In this document: positions 12,470-22,394 of the stretch, piece after piece | Numbering within the stretch: position 1 is the stretch's first letter | How the letters are laid out: each line of letters opens with the position of its first letter | Notes under the pieces: generated by a model | What the model was told of the DNA's origin: nothing | The model's input: only the letters and a program-made list of their open reading frames with translations | Databases searched by the model: none | Source: Pigoraptor vietnamica | Lineage: Eukaryota > Opisthokonta > Filasterea | Direction of reading: 5' to 3' | Length of the DNA: 24,740 nt | NCBI GenBank assembly: GCA_943704525.1 | Contig: CALSCQ010000483.1 | Coordinates: 1-24,740, forward strand | Translations under genes and position numbers: made by a program

Positions 12470-13837
12470 ATGGTGGTGAGTTCGGTGTGTGCGTGTTGTG
12501 CCCGTAAAGTGCTGCCCTTTAGGGCCCCTAGTGCGTGCTTCCAACAAAGTGCTGACTGGCCACGCGCAGAAGTACAGCCTGCAGCTCAAAGCCAATCTCG
12601 AAAATGTGAAGGACGTTGTGCCTCAGGACAAGGAGGAGTACCGGTGGCACTTGAAGGTGGGGTATTGCGTCTGGGAACATTGGGCCAAACACCCATTTCT
12701 CATTCACAGCGGCATCTGATTCGCAGCTAAAGTGCGCAAACTGCCGCGAAGAGAGCGACAAGTGGGTCTACTTCACTCTTGCGGTGCGTAACATATGCGT
12801 GTCCTCCTCTTGTTACCCTATGGTCTTTGTCGAGTCAGCCTGTTTACTGTGCACGACAATGTGCGGTATCTCTGTATGCTCGGTCGAGTCAGCGTGTCCA
12901 GTGTTCGCGAGCATGTGTTGTGTGAGGCGAGACTCGAACAGGGGACTGTCGCAGGACGAGGCAGCTATTTCTGGTAGCCGAGGGACGGCGCATCTCGTCA
13001 CAAAGTGCAAGATGTGCAGCAGAGAAAACAGTGTCGGTGAGTTTTGGGTTGCAGTGACATGTACGCCATTAATGGGGAACGGGCCGTGTCGAGGCGCTGG
13101 CGTACCCCCTTGTAATGGGGAACCGCTGGTCACAATCACTCACGCGCTGGCTAATGTCACGTGGGGCCCTTGCACTCTGATACCAACCAACCAACCGTGC
13201 GACTGAACAGAGGCTCTGAAGGACTCGCTGAAGTCGTACAATGGCGATGGCGCCTTTCAGTCGATTCTCTCACTCGAGTGCCGTGGCACCGAACCGATCG
13301 CATTCGACCCAAGGGTGAGTGCCACATTTCCCTCTGTCGATCGCTGTCTATGCACTGACCTGAATGCCTCTGAGTTGCACGTTCGTCGCTCTGTCACGTG
13401 GAAGCATGGTTGTTCGATCGACTCCCTTAAAGTAGTCGGCCAACTGTGCCCCTGCGTTTGTCTGGTCCTGCATGTGTCGCTGTGCCTAATGCCATCCAAC
13501 GCTTATGTCTGCGTTAGAGCGGCTGGTGTGCCAGTGGGCGCGAGTCGGACACACCGTTTGCGAGCATTGATCTCACGGAGAAAGAGTGGGCGGATTACGA
13601 TGAGAAGGTCAGTCTGCGGTGCGCGTGAGAGTAGAAGGGGTGGTGCGCCGCGTGCATGCCCGCGCCGGTGTCTGCGTGCAGTGTGTGGGATGCACGACAT
13701 GCGTGCGTGTTTGGCGTTGTGTGCCTTTGCTTTTTTCGCGCACACGCTCACACAGATGCTCACTGATCACTGCCGCACACCAGGCGGGGGAGAGCGTTGG
13801 CATTTTCGAAGTGGAGTCGCAGTTCGTAAGGTCCTGA
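12470..13837 (+). CDS. CZIB: CZIB, CXXC zinc-binding protein (C1orf123/UPF0587, DUF866)
   Basis: Seven coding exons: 12470-12475, 12570-12656, 12727-12783, 12955-13036, 13211-13314, 13518-13607, 13784-13837 (stop TGA). The product is 159 aa; human CZIB is 160. Landmarks in order are YSLQLKANLENV, then the first zinc CXXC in LKCANCREESDKW, SRGTAHLV, the second CXXC in KCKMCSREN, the strand SLECRGTEPIAFDPR, the acidic WADYDEK and the closing GESVGIFEVESQFV. Each has a counterpart in order in human C1orf123 (for example MKCGNCGEISDKW and KCKLCARENS, from memory). The two CXXC pairs bind one zinc. The human protein has been reported to contact the copper chaperone CCS; otherwise the function is open. 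The first coding exon is only ATG-GTG before a GTGAGT donor. All introns are GT-AG. It lies in tandem with CWF19L2, 358 bases upstream of it. Confidence 0.94.
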
Positions 13838-14195
13838 GTGCAACACTGAAGCCGACTTAATCTGAGCAATGCATAGGGCATGAGTCAATGAAGCGTTCCG
13901 TGTTGCATGGTAGCAATGGAGTGAGAAGTGGTCCGTGGCGAACATGCAGTCGAGCGCCGAATGCACCGGCGGGAAACCGAATCGGCCAGTGATCGTCGTG
14001 CTCCACTTCGTTGTCCATTAATCAGGGCGCGCGCTGACCGTGGCATGACGGCATCTCAACTGCAGCCGATTTCAACTCTCTTGTTTTCTTTTATGGTTCT
14101 TTCTTTTCGTAATCTTTCTGAAGTCGAGGCGTGCTTTTTTTGCGCGTCCACACGCGACAAGCACTCTGCACGTCGTCACAGTCGCGCTCGTGGCA
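13838..14195. other. Spacer between CZIB and CWF19L2
   Basis: No gene. The last 130 bases before the CWF19L2 start are T-rich (TCTTGTTTTCTTTTATGG, TTTTCGTAATC) and may be the promoter or 5' UTR. No AATAAA was found after the CZIB stop. Confidence 0.4.
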
Positions 14196-17100
14196 ATGAT
14201 GGACGACTCACGCAAGCGCCGGCGCGAAGCCGACTGGGAGGGCGAATGGGACAGCGGCAGCGGCTCATCCTCAAGCGATGAGAGCAGCGGCGGCGAAGAG
14301 AGAGGGAGAGAGCGAAGGGGCGATCGCAAGCACAAGAAGAGCAAAAAGGAGAAGGGCGACAGGAGGGACAAGTCGAAAAAGAAGAGCAAAAAACACAAGA
14401 GGGAGCGAAAGGAACACAAGCGACGGAGGGGAGAGAGGGAGAGGGAAGGGGACGCAGACGACGGCCGAGGCAGTGGCCCCATGGTGGTGGAGGTGCGTGG
14501 ACGCTTATGATCGCACGTTCAACTTCTTGCGTGTACATGCACACGCTGAAGCCAATGTGGGATTGCACACGCACACACCCTCCCCCTCCCCTACTCCCAT
14601 CCCCTTCTGTCTCTCTCTCTTTTATTCGTTGAGTCAATGGACAGCCGTCCATGATTTGAGCTGATCCGACGTGTCGTTATTCTTCCTTCTGGCTGCGTAC
14701 AGGGCCCCTCCCTCCCTCCGCAACAACCTGCGGCGCCCGCGTCCACTGTACCACCGACTGCGCCCTCGGCTCAGCGCGACGACTGGATGATGCGCCCTCC
14801 CCCACGCGAAGAAAAGGCGCCCGCACCCGTGCAACAGCAAGACGCGCCGGCGTCCACTGTGCCCGCGTGGCGCGCGCGGCTGCTTGGGGCGGCCGACGTG
14901 ACCATCAAGGCACTCGAGGAGGCGCGGCGGGGCGGGAGCGGTGGCACGGGGTTTGTGTCCCCTTTGGACAGGAAGGACTTTCGACGGCCGTTGGCGGAGT
15001 CCGAGCTGCCGCGCACGCACACTCACACGCGCGTTTCCGAAACGGCGGAGGGATTGGCAGGGGAGAGCGGGCCGGAGGGTGGCTTGGGAGGAGGCGCAAG
15101 TGATGTGGGCGGGCGATCGGACGCGTTGGAGGGTGCAGTGCAGGAGTCTGCGAAAGTTGAGCAAGCGCCTGCTGCACGGCGAGAGAGTGCGAAGGCGGAG
15201 CAAGCGCCCCCGGTGGCGCCGCCGTCGGAGAAGGAGCTAAACCAGGTGCGCGCACGTGCTGGTGTTTGCAGCGTTTCCCACCGCCCACACACACACCCAC
15301 CCACACCCACACAAAACTCCTTTAACACCGTCTGTTAAATGTGCGCAGATGGCCGCAAAGCTGATGCGAGCCGAAATGATGGGCGACGATGCCCTCGCTG
15401 CGACACTCCGAGCCCGTCTCGAGGACGGCCGACGCCTTGTCGCAGAAGCCCGCGAGCGCCCGTCACGCGACGGCGAGCCCAGCGACAACAAAGACGCAGG
15501 GGACCATGCGGGCGGGCGGCGCGAGGAGGTGTTTGTGCTGTCGTCCGTTACGCGAGGGGGCACGGCCATTCCCTTGCCGCAGCGGACGATCGATGCCGCG
15601 AATGCGTCTATGGAGCTTGCGGCGGAGGCGGGGCGTCGCAAGCGGAACAAGTCGGGGAAAGAGGCGGAGGGCCTGAGCGTTGCGGACATGGTGAGAGAGG
15701 AGATGGCGGACGACGGAAGCCGATATGACGCAGACATGGCGCGCAGCATTGCGACCGCGTCGCAGTACATGCGCGAGGTGGAGGGTGGGTATTGGCTGCA
15801 TTCGCTGTGGGAAGATGCTTGTTGTATGTTGTGTGTGTGTGTGTGTGTGCGTGTGTGTGTGTCATTCGCAAGTAATCGCTCACATGACGCCCATTGTGTG
15901 TGCGCAGGCGAAGGGCACACTGGCAAGCACACCGAAAACGACGACGAAATGGCCCCGGATGTCGCCGACCTCTTTGAGAGGGGTCGCAAGACGCGTAATG
16001 CTCGCGACGAGGAGAGGTATGTGTGTGTGTGTGTGTGTGTTCCCTGTGTGCAGTTTTTGTTGAAACGTGTCCTTGTTTGTGCTGTGCGTGCCTCTGCGTG
16101 CGCGTGTGTGTGTAGCTTAGCTTTCTGTTGCAATGTGTGCCTCTTTGTAGTGTGAGCTCGTCTCAACGTACCCATTGTCGAATGGCAACGCCAAACCATG
16201 CGACCTCTCCTATTTGCAGGACGGTTGCGCGCGCACAGCGACAGGCGGCGCAGGCGAACAAGCACCAAGAACGCTGCACTCGGTGTCTGGACGGTCCGAA
16301 TGGCCTCAAGAGTGCCGTGGTGTCGCACGGCATTGCCGCGTATCTTGCGCTCCCGGACAGGTGCGGTCTTTTCTTTGGTTGTGTGCCAGCGATGCACGCT
16401 AATAGCAGCCGTATCATCAAGGGATGCATAACAACACAGCACGCGCGGTGTGTAATAACTCAACGCGCCGCCTGTTCCCAGGGAGCCGCTGGTGGAAGGC
16501 CACTGCCTGATAGTGCCTGTCGCGCACGTCGCCGCAATCAACATGGTCGACGAGGATGTGTGGGACGAAATACAGGCGAGTGTCCTGTCCTATATGCTGG
16601 TTGTAGGGTTGTGATGGATATGCCTATGGGAGTGCGTGTGCATTGCTGTCTGATACTAGCCTTGTGCGTTTGTGTGCTGCCCTGAATCCCACGCACTAAC
16701 TCGCCCTCTTCACTCCCACGCAGGTGTTTCGCAAGTTCGTGACGAAGATGTTTTCGTCGCAGGGCAGGGACGTTGTGTTTGTGGAGACTGTTATGGGCCT
16801 CAAGTACCAGCCGCACGCCGTCATCGAGTGCATTCCACTCCCGAGCGAGGAGGGCGCAATGGCCCCAATGTACTTCAAGGTGCGTCTGCACGGTGTGCGA
16901 TCGCGGGGGTTGTCCGTCCCACGGTCGCGTGTGCGATGGCCTGTTGTTGTCGCGTCGCGATGTGCGCACGAATTCTCTCCCTCTGTTGCAGCTCCTCAAG
17001 ACTCATTTTTTTGTATTGTGACCGCAAGCGCATAACGTGCAGTCTCTGACGCGGCCCACTCTCCCACCATGCAGAAAGCGATCACGGAGGCGGGTTCCGA

Positions 17101-17593
17101 GTGGTCGCAGCACCGCAAGCTGATCGACACGAAGGGCAAGGGCATACGCCGGTCGGTGCCCCCGGGCTTCCCCTACTTCAACGTGGAGTTTGCGATGGAC
17201 GGAGGGTTCGCCACGGTCATTGAGGACGAGGCGAAGTTCAACAAGCACTTTGGGAAGGCACGTGACCGCTCCTGTGTGTGCCCGCCTGTCAGCGCCACCG
17301 TGACGGCCCCCTGTGTGTGTGTCCGATTGTTCCATACCGCCGTGTCGCACCGTGCCCCCGCACGCCCCCGCACACCCCATCGGCGTCCCGTCGCTTTGTT
17401 ACGTTGCCGCAATCTCACTTGACCCCGCCGTGTGCAGGAGATTGTGGGCGGCATGCTAGACATTTCACCGAACACGTGGACGCGGCCACGCGCGGAGTCG
17501 GCCGATGTTCTGCGCGAGCGCCACAGGGAATTCGCGGCCGCGTGGAAGCCGTTCGATTGGACAGTGCGGCTGCGGGGCGAGGGTGCCGAGTAA
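14196..17593 (+). CDS. CWF19L2: CWF19L2, spliceosome-associated CwfJ/Cwf19 protein
   Basis: Nine exons: 14196-14492, 14703-15245, 15349-15784, 15908-16016, 16220-16360, 16482-16575, 16724-16879, 17075-17257, 17438-17593 (stop TAA). The product is 704 aa. Residues 1-99 are Ser/Lys/Arg/Glu-rich low complexity. RDDWM (about 128) resembles the short DDWM-type motif of Cwf19 proteins. Residues 281-425 carry the conserved helical region (KLMRAEMMGDDALAATLRARL). The CwfJ_C1 (HIT-like) domain spans about 430-575, with zinc-type Cys in ERCTRC and EGHCLIVPVAHV in place of the HIT motif. CwfJ_C2 spans about 580-700 (YECIPLP-like IECIPLP, MAPMYFKKAI, FPYFNVEF, FGKEIVGGMLDI, WKPFDW). Cwf19/CWF19L2 acts on the intron-lariat spliceosome during disassembly in the nucleus. 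Introns 6 and 8 need GC donors. The ATG at 14196 is followed directly by a second in-frame ATG. Confidence 0.94.
15828..15862. repeat. (GT)n microsatellite in CWF19L2 intron 3
   Basis: A GT run with one GC interruption inside intron 15785-15907. Confidence 0.9.
16576..16723 (+). other. GC-AG intron 6 of CWF19L2
   Basis: The exon ends ATACAG and the intron begins GCGAGT. The acceptor is CACGCAG (16717-16723), with a good U2 branch motif CACTAAC (16695-16701). The join gives DEIQ|VFRKF, contiguous in the family (human EEIQ-MFRK, from memory). Using the GT at 16581 instead would insert two residues (Ala-Ser). Confidence 0.75.
17258..17437 (+). other. GC-AG intron 8 of CWF19L2
   Basis: The exon ends GGGAAG and the intron begins GCACGT; the acceptor is GTGTGCAG (17430-17437). 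The join gives FGK|EIVGGM, matching the conserved FGKEIIGGM. The nearest GT (17262) would shift the frame. Confidence 0.78.
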
Positions 17594-18119
17594 AGCGAAT
17601 GGCCTCACAAGTGTGCACCGAACTCTCCCTTGTCCTTAGCGATCCTTTAGCACAGCGGATGCGGTCGCATTCCGTTTATAGTTTGAACCGCCTCTATTCC
17701 ACTGAAAATGAACAGAGACATTGCATGTTACTACTCTGCCTCGCAACTGGCGGTGCGTCACTTCTTGCCAGGACTGTTACTTCGGGGACAGTCTTTAATA
17801 TTTACAACGCAAAGCAAAACGCTGTGCGCGAGAGGCGCTGCAACAGAGACGAGTGCTCGGAAGACCTCACGGCAACGCCACACTCGTCGCTGCACACGCA
17901 CGGCACACACAGCACGCGACACAAAGGCCGTCGCAGGACAATGCTTACGCACGCACGCAAACGCAACGCTAGTTACAAGCTCAGCCGTGAAAAAAGAACC
18001 GCAGTGGAATAACGCGGCCGAGAGCGGCCTGACCATCGCGTCCCCTATAGGCACACGACACACGCATCCGCTTCCCGCCATCACTTCCCGCCATTTACAC
18101 TTCCCGCCATTTTGCGCCC
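17594..18119. other. Convergent intergenic region between CWF19L2 and the FAS1 gene
   Basis: No gene. It holds both 3' flanks. Three copies of CTTCCCGCCAT sit at the end next to the FAS1 stop and are listed separately. No canonical AATAAA was seen for either gene. Confidence 0.45.
18071..18110. repeat. Three direct copies of CTTCCCGCCAT
   Basis: Identical 11-mers start at 18071, 18084 and 18100 (spacings 13 and 16). They lie 10-52 bases past the FAS1 gene stop codon (18122-18120, minus strand), so in its transcript they read ATGGCGGGAAG. TTCCCGCC also fits an E2F/DP-type site. Whether they act in DNA or RNA is not known. Confidence 0.7.
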
Positions 18120-20693
18120 TTAGATGCGCGTGTACTCCGAGTGGCGCGTCTTCTTATAAATGAAGATGCCGACGGCGGCCACGAGCACTGCGACGGGGAT
18201 CGTGATGCCGAGTATAAGGCCGAGGTGGTTGCTCTTCTTCCCGCCAGACGGCACGTGCACGGCGCCAGGGTCCAGCACCACGCCCATGGGGTGTGCGACG
18301 CCGTTCGTTGCCCAGACGTCCCTCTGCAGCGGCGCGGCGCCCGCGATAAGGATGTTGCCCTCCTGCGTGCCCGACACGGGCAGCTTCTCGCCTGAGAGAA
18401 CGGGGAGGTGCGACTGCAGCGCGATGCCGCCCGACGCCCACGTCGTCAGCGCAATGTGGTTCAGCACCATTCGCCGCCGGTCGTCGTAGTCGATGGACCA
18501 CGCGTAGATGCGCGCGGGGTCAGCGGCGGCGAACGCGTCGTCCGTCGGGGGGAGCACGGTGAACGCCGTCGTGCCGTTGAGCGACGCAGCGAGGCCCGTC
18601 GCGCGCAGATGTTCGACAAACGTCTTGAAGCGGCCGTCAGCGACGATGCGGTCGAGGAGAGACGAGGTGGGTGGGAAGACAAAGTCTCGAAGCACGTGCA
18701 TCATCCCGTTCACTGCGGTGACGTTCGGCGCGACCACGGGCACGCCGTTGATGAAGCGGTACACGCCGTACACGTTGCTCCGCAGGGGCGCGCTTCCCGG
18801 GGACAGCGGGCGCAAGAGCCGGTCGTTCGAGAGGCCCTCGATCGTCACGGCGCCGTGGACCACGTGGTACGCCATCGTCGCCTTGAGGAACTCCTCGTCG
18901 CTCTGCAGCCGCTTGCGAACGTCCGGAGGGAGGCGGTCGAGCGCGCCGTTGGCCACCGCGAACACGGTGACGGGTTCCTCCCCGGTGAGGTGCTGGTCGA
19001 TGCCCGAGGCCGTTGCGAGCGCAAGGAATTCCGAGAGCCCGGAAAAGATGGCCTGCTGCATGAGATCCCTCTCGGGGGGAACGAGGAGCTCGTCGATTAC
19101 GTGCACGACGCCGTTGCCCGCGCTGTAGTCCGCCTCGAGAACGCCCGCGTTACCCACGCGAATAACACCCGGCGAGCCGCGCGCGACGGGGATGTACGAG
19201 CCGCTCGCTGTCTTGACCAGTGCGCCGTCGTAGAGCGCCGGAGAATAGAACGTCTTGAACGCGAGGTGGTAGCGGAGAATGCCCTCTGCCACCTGCGGGT
19301 TCGCCAGGAGAATGCCGCGCACCCCCGGTGGGAGCTTCTGGAGCGCCTGTTCCGTCGGCGCGAATAGCGTCAGCGGGCCCTTTCCGGTGAGCAGCGGTGC
19401 AACGCCGGACGCCGCCGTGAGGTTGCGAAGGCCCTCGAAGCGCGGGTCGCTCGCGAGAATGGCGGCGATCGAGTCCGCCGGAAGGGGGAAGAGCACGCCG
19501 TCGATCACGTGCACGAGACCGTTGGTGCAGGGCACGTCGGGTTGGAGGAGCAAGTGGCCGTTGACGTACGTCGAAGGGGCCGTCTTCGGCTCCGGGTTCG
19601 GGTAGATGTTGATCCGGACACCGGGGACCGTCTGGACGCCGCCCATGGTCGGGACAACGAGGTCGTCGCCGAAGGTGGACGAGGGCTCTGCAGCGCACGG
19701 CGATTGAGAGGGTTGCGTAAGCAAATAGCAAAAATGAAGGGCATGCACTTGCGCACGGAGAAGCACAGGGACGCGACATTGCCGCGCACGTCTTCAGACA
19801 CAAGAAACACACAAACACATTTCGAAACAAAACAACACGCAGCCGCGAGAAACTTACGAATGCGGTCGGCTATGTGGTAGGCGAGTGCGCCGCGGAGCAT
19901 CTTCGGGTCGTCCATTCGCGCGATGAGCTCGGGCGAGAGGCGGTTGAACGCCGCATCGGAGAACGCAAACAGAGTGAAGCGCTTCGTCTGGTCCTCGAGG
20001 GCCTCCCGCAGCCCCGAGCTGTCCAGACGGTTCGCCAGCTCCTTCATGCCGCCAAACACCGTCGCCTCAAACACGTTGCCCTGAGGGAAGAGCACCGCGC
20101 CAATCGTGTGGACAACGCCGTTCGTCACCGTCGAGTCCGCCGTTGCGAACGGAACGCCGTTGACGGTGAGCATTTTGCCGTCGGTGCCAATCTTGAGGTT
20201 CTGCCCGTTCATGGCCGGCAGGGTCATCTCCGGCGCCAGGCCGGCCGTGTAGTGCGTCCCGGCAGCGATGTGGTACTTCAGCACGGACGCCAGCACCGTC
20301 GGGTACTTGCGCAGCAGCGTCGTGGTGCCCGCAGGGAGTGCGGCGAACGCGGCGTCGTTCGGAAGGAAGACGGTGAGAGGCGACGACCCCTTGAGGATGT
20401 TGGCAATCTCCGGCTGCGACGCAAGGGCCGTCGCGAGCATCTTGGTGTCCTCGCGGCGAAGGATTTCGTCGTATGCGCTGATGGTTGACGTGCGGAGCGT
20501 GGGGGACGTCAGCGCCGTGACACCGACAATGTGAACGATGCCATTGGTGGCCGATTGGTCCGTCGCGAGGAGGGGGCGGCCGTTGGCAAAGAGGGCGTTG
20601 TTGTAGCTGCGCGCGAGAAAGAGCGTTGGCGAATTGACTCACGTGACATACGTGCTGCCCACCTAGACGCGCGCGCGTACACACACGCACACA

Positions 20694-20749
<56 letters not shown>

Positions 20750-22008
20750 CACAGTACGACAACACCACACACCCACCGGTTGAAGCGCACGGTGTACGGG
20801 GCGTCGAGCACCGGCAGCACTTCCTCATCCTTCAAATCGCCCGCGTGGATTGCACCGCCTGCCATGTGATAGCGCACGAAGCGCATGAGCACGTCCGCGT
20901 TCTTCAGCGCGGCCCTCTCGGCGTCCGTGAGCGTCGCGAGGGCCTCGTTCGTAGGCGCAAATACGGTGAACGTCTGCTCGGGGCGAGAGAGCGTGTCGCG
21001 CATCCCAGCCTCGTCCACGAGCGTCGCAAAGTCCGTGAGACCGAGCAGCACGAGCCGGCGGAAGAGGTCTGCGGCCGGGATGATTACGTGGTCCACTGCG
21101 TGCACGACGCCGTTCGTTGCGGCCATGTCGGGAACGACAATCGCAGCGCCGTTGACAGAGTGCACGCCGGAGGGAGAGACGGCAAACGTCAGCGTGTCAC
21201 CGGAGAGCGCCTTTGCGCTGCCGCCGTCGGCGATCCCGCCCGTGAACAGCGTGCCTTCCAGCACGTGACCCCTGACGATCTCGTCAAGCAGCTGGGGGTC
21301 GTGCGCCCGGATGTAGTCGAGGGTGGCCTGCGAAAGCTGCGCAAACGCATCGTCCGTCGGCGCGAACAGCGTGTACGGCTCCGTCCCGTCGAGGAGCTTC
21401 GCCGTCTCGCCCGTCCCCGCCGCGAGCATGTCGGAGATGCGGGAGAGGTTCGGATTGCCCTTCACCAGCGCCGTGATCGTGAACGCCGGGCGAAAGAGCA
21501 CCTCGTCGATTACGTGGATGAGCCCGTTCGACGCCGTCACGTCCGCCGGACGCAGCGCTGCGCCGTTGGCGTAGTAGTGCTCGCTGCCGCCGGACCCGTA
21601 CACGTTGATGCGGATGTCGCCGGCGGTGGAGAGCGTCGGGAGCAGAATGTCGTTGTCCATCGATCGCGAGGGCACTTCGCCGCTCAACATGTGGTACCGC
21701 ATCACCTCTTGGAGCGTGTTCGGGTCCGCAAGGGCCGCGCGCTGGGCGTCTGTGAGTCGCGAGAAGGCGGCGTTCGTCGGGGCGAAGACAGTGAAGCGCG
21801 ATACCGTGGACGTAAGCATCTGCTGCATCCCGGCGGCCGTCACGTAACCGGCAAAGTCAGTCAGACCCCGCGCGCGCAACGTCTGGTAGATGTTGTCGTC
21901 GCCTGCCATGTTGTCGGGCGGGTTGGGAGCGCCGTTCACGCGGGGAAAGACGCGTGGGGCCGATAGGATGGCGAGTGCAGCAAGGAGAAGGAACAGGGGC
22001 CGCGCCAT
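18120..22008 (-). CDS. Type I membrane adhesion protein with eight FAS1 (fasciclin) domains
   Basis: Three exons on the minus strand: 22008-20777, 20606-19858, 19687-18120 (stop TAA). The product is 1182 aa. Residues 1-26 are a signal peptide (MARPLFLLLAALAILS). Eight FAS1 repeats follow at about 39-172, 173-311, 312-443, 444-585, 586-728, 729-865, 866-1000 and 1001-1134. Most show the H1 motif TVFAPTNxAF (FAPTDDAF, FAPTEQAL), a YHxxxG-type middle and the H2 motif NGxxHxID. Residues 1149-1171 are a transmembrane helix (LGLILGITIPVAVLVAAVG). The tail is 11 residues, basic then HSEYTRI. FAS1 proteins (fasciclin I, periostin, TGFBI, stabilins) mediate adhesion to cells and matrix. Domain 8 is most divergent. 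Intron 1 is placed so that domain 3 keeps the same length as domain 7 around VRFNR|YNNALFANG. A TATA-like CTTAAAATCC is at 22170-22161. Confidence 0.93.
20664..20752. repeat. (ACGC)n tetranucleotide microsatellite in FAS1 gene intron 1
   Basis: The core is about 14 ACGC units (roughly 20695-20750), preceded by ACAC/ACGC mixtures, within the intron 20776-20607. On the transcript it is (GCGT)n. Confidence 0.9.
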
Positions 22009-22325
22009 GTTAACATTGCCCACTACAAGCGCAGATTCACACGAGAGCTGTGTAAATGAGAGGGCACGCAGATGGACGCAAGCGCAGGGGAAGAGCAAAC
22101 GAAGAGAGACGAATGCAAGTGACCTGAGAAAATTGGGGATTTTGAAATTTAGTGAGGAAGGGATTTTAAGCAGAGTCGCTTGGTGAGCCGTGAGAGAGAG
22201 CGAGAAGAGCGAGAGAGGCTTCCCGACGTGCTTTGCGAGCGGTAGAACTGAGGAATGGGAACTGCGCCCGCGCGTGACGAGTCGCACGCAACACACAGAC
22301 GCGCGCGCACACACGCACACACACA

Positions 22326-22360
<35 letters not shown>

Positions 22361-22394
22361 GCCTCTCCCACACAATTGGCGCGTGTGCCAGACA
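22009..22394. other. FAS1 gene 5' flank, possibly a divergent promoter
   Basis: It holds the TATA-like CTTAAAATCC (minus, 22170-22161) and a CA microsatellite at 22308-22362. The next candidate plus-strand ATG is at 22395. Confidence 0.4.

Noticed and set aside
20643-20662. 20-base microexon as part of the main FAS1 model
   Set aside because: The simple intron makes domain 3 the same length as domain 7 at this point; kept only as a possible alternative.
20845-21966. Long open frame on the plus strand (over 370 codons) opposite the FAS1 gene, and a similar one at 18408-19367
   Set aside because: They are GC-rich antisense shadows of the FAS1 exons, with Arg/Val/Glu-biased translations and no motif; the minus-strand frame gives eight clean FAS1 domains.
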